7,496 nucleotides of DNA from Caldithrix sp. RBG_13_44_9 (GTDB lineage Bacteria; Calditrichota; Calditrichia; RBG-13-44-9). This document shows positions 6,498-7,496 of the stretch, piece by piece. Position 1 is the first letter of the stretch; every line of letters begins with the position of its first letter. The position numbers and the translations under genes are program-made. The notes below the pieces were generated by a model that saw only the letters and a list, made by a program, of their open reading frames with translations, ran no database searches and had not been told where the DNA came from. The stretch lies in the NCBI GenBank assembly GCA_001771055.1, contig MESS01000042.1:361-7856 (forward strand). The letters are read 5' to 3'.

Positions 6498-6854
6498 TCA
6501 GAAAGTTCTCTCACCCTCAAAATGCTCGCAGGTATCTTTTAAAGCAATATCCACGTTTCGTAACTTGCATCGGTAATAAAAATCCTCGGAATTTCTTTCC
6601 TTCTCTCCCATGTGAATAAAGGACATCCGGTATTTACAGAATTGGCAGGTTCGCAAGGCGGTATCATTTTGAGCAGGTTTACTACCGGTGTTTCCAAAAC
6701 GGTAAAAGAACTTGGAGAGAATTTCAACGTAATAGGACATATTCTTCAGCACCTGCCGGATGCGCAGCAGCAACAACAGTTGTACCACAATAATCGAGAG
6801 CAGTGCAACCACGATAATTTTAAAAATCAGTGAATTCTCAAGCATGGGTGCCAT
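6498..6854 (-). CDS. Small single-pass membrane protein with a four-cysteine, zinc-ribbon-like domain
   Basis: The product has 118 residues and I do not recognise the family. Residues 8-30 are a strongly hydrophobic helix (LIFKIIVVALLSIIVVQLLLLL region) followed by RIRQ, so by the positive-inside rule the C-terminal part should be cytoplasmic. A linker (about 35-60) leads to a cysteine-bearing domain: CQFC (C70, C73), YRC (C96) and DTCEHF (C109), a C-x2-C...C-x12-C arrangement that could bind zinc or another metal. No signal peptidase site is evident, so the helix is probably a membrane anchor. Start: ATG at 6854, with a second ATG three codons later (6845); neither has a clear Shine-Dalgarno. 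It is in the same orientation as gatE but separated by 436 bp with a terminator-like hairpin, so co-transcription is uncertain. The composition is protein-like and no better frame overlaps it. Function unknown; a redox or metal-binding regulatory role is only a guess. Confidence 0.75.
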   Translation of the reverse strand: MAPMLENSLIFKIIVVALLSIIVVQLLLLLRIRQVLKNMSYYVEILSKFFYRFGNTGSKPAQNDTALRTCQFCKYRMSFIHMGEKERNSEDFYYRCKLRNVDIALKDTCEHFEGERTF

Positions 6855-6893
6855 AGAACAATTGTTTTTATATTTTTGTACCTGTTTAATTCC

Positions 6894-6907
6894 TGTGAAG
6901 TTTCACA
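6894..6907. promoter_or_regulatory. 14-bp palindrome upstream of the membrane protein gene (candidate operator)
   Basis: TGTGAAGTTTCACA consists of two 6-bp arms around a 2-base centre, 40-53 bases before the ATG at 6854. The TGTGA/TCACA halves recall CRP-type sites, but the spacing is 4 bases rather than the 6 of the CRP consensus, so no regulator is assigned. Confidence 0.35.
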
Positions 6908-6960
6908 TTGTGCAAATTCCACTCGACTAAAATATGCAAAATATCCACATTCTGCATTTT
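6904..6960. repeat. Spaced direct repeat CACATTNTGCANNTT
   Basis: Two 15-base copies at 6904-6918 and 6946-6960 match at 12 of 15 positions and are offset by 42 bases, about four helical turns. A further TATGCAAAATAT lies between them. The first copy overlaps the 6894-6907 palindrome. The rest of 6855-7167 is AT-rich, with a weak hairpin TTTGATT/AATCAAA (6958-6964 with 6976-6982) and no ORF I can support. Confidence 0.3.
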
Positions 6961-7167
6961 GATTCATTTTACAAAAATCAAATAGAAGAATTTAAAATCA
7001 TGATTTCCCTGATTCTTCATCAACTTGCATAATCATCTTATTTTAAGGATCCAGATAAATACTGCCACTATTTAACTTCTTAATAATACTTCACTTAAAC
7101 TTGGCTTTGAACAGACTCATCAAATCAGCGGATCTTTATCTTCAGGTTCATCCTCATTATCGAGTGA

Positions 7168-7496
7168 TCAGATCTCAAAGTGAAAACTGAGCCCCAGATT
7201 GATGTAAAATCCGCTGAAATCATAATTCGCTTCAGTCCGGTAGTTATCATCACGGGCATCTATGTCTCCATTGGGTTCATTGAAAAAATTCTGATGAACC
7301 TCTAAGACCCCATCCATCTGCTGCAGATTAGCCAGGCGATATCCGGTCTCCGGCACGATGGAAAAGAATGGTGACAGGGTGAAGCGAATTCCGGCACAAA
7401 AATGAGCGGTCAGTGAGCTGGCGTTAAAGTCGCCCTGATTATCCACGGAGTTGATCCCATCCTGATATAAAAAATCTGAATGCGCGCCTCCAAAAG
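7168..7496 (-). CDS. Outer-membrane beta-barrel protein, C-terminal fragment (5' end outside window)
   Basis: The frame is open to the right edge and gives 108 visible residues before TGA at 7170-7168. A GTG at 7446 is in frame, but coding-like sequence continues beyond it, so it is not the start. The pattern is that of amphipathic beta strands joined by polar loops: SSLTAHFCAGIRFTLSPFFS and PETGYRLAN are strands; a long acidic loop rich in Asn/Asp (about 64-90) follows; the last strand YDFSGFYINLGLSFHF has alternating hydrophobic and aromatic residues, ending FHFEI. A glycine- and aromatic-rich final strand is typical of barrels recognised by the BAM machinery, although the very last residue here is Ile rather than Phe. 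It is probably an OmpA/OmpW-like or porin-family small barrel; the ligand or role cannot be read from this part. No strong terminator is seen directly after the stop. Confidence 0.7.
   Translation of the reverse strand, partial: FGGAHSDFLYQDGINSVDNQGDFNASSLTAHFCAGIRFTLSPFFSIVPETGYRLANLQQMDGVLEVHQNFFNEPNGDIDARDDNYRTEANYDFSGFYINLGLSFHFEI

Noticed and set aside
7168..7446. Complete 92-residue gene starting at GTG 7446
   Set aside because: The same frame stays open and barrel-like up to the window edge, so the gene begins outside the window.

Overview
The window most likely comes from a Gram-negative (diderm) bacterium of middling GC. It has a bacterial-type YifB/ComM ATPase, Shine-Dalgarno sequences of GGAG/AGGA type before several genes, and the C-terminal end of an outer-membrane beta-barrel protein. 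The barrel style and a small membrane-anchored four-cysteine protein would fit the FCB group or a neighbouring candidate phylum. That placement is a guess; no rRNA or other marker is present.

Layout. Positions 1-1533 (minus) hold a comM/yifB gene whose codon 511 ends exactly at the left edge. Positions 1534-1881 are a divergent intergenic region with a 107-bp repeat of the kind bounded by GTCATT and AATGAC, then AT-rich sequence with a small inverted repeat. Positions 1882-2685 (plus) encode a 267-residue TIM-barrel protein related to the xylose isomerase/AP endonuclease family 2 fold, with several metal-ligand positions altered. After a 51-bp convergent gap come gatE (6061-4109) and gatD (4119-2737) on the minus strand, overlapping by 11 bp. 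Upstream of gatE, 6062-6497 is a non-coding region with a long hairpin followed by a T-tract on the minus strand and complementary segments that could form alternative pairings. Positions 6498-6854 (minus) encode a 118-residue single-pass membrane protein with a four-cysteine cytoplasmic domain. Positions 6855-7167 are AT-rich and non-coding, with a palindrome and a spaced direct repeat. Positions 7168-7496 (minus) are the C-terminal part of an outer-membrane barrel protein.

The main point of interest is gatE-gatD. GatDE is the heterodimeric Glu-tRNA(Gln) amidotransferase classically described as archaeal, whereas bacteria normally use GatCAB. Here both subunits look intact, overlap as in an operon, and sit among bacterial genes. 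The second point is the structured, terminator-like RNA element in the gatE leader, whose G-U pairs and T-tract both point to minus-strand transcription and whose four alternating GGGCT/AGCCC segments resemble an attenuator.
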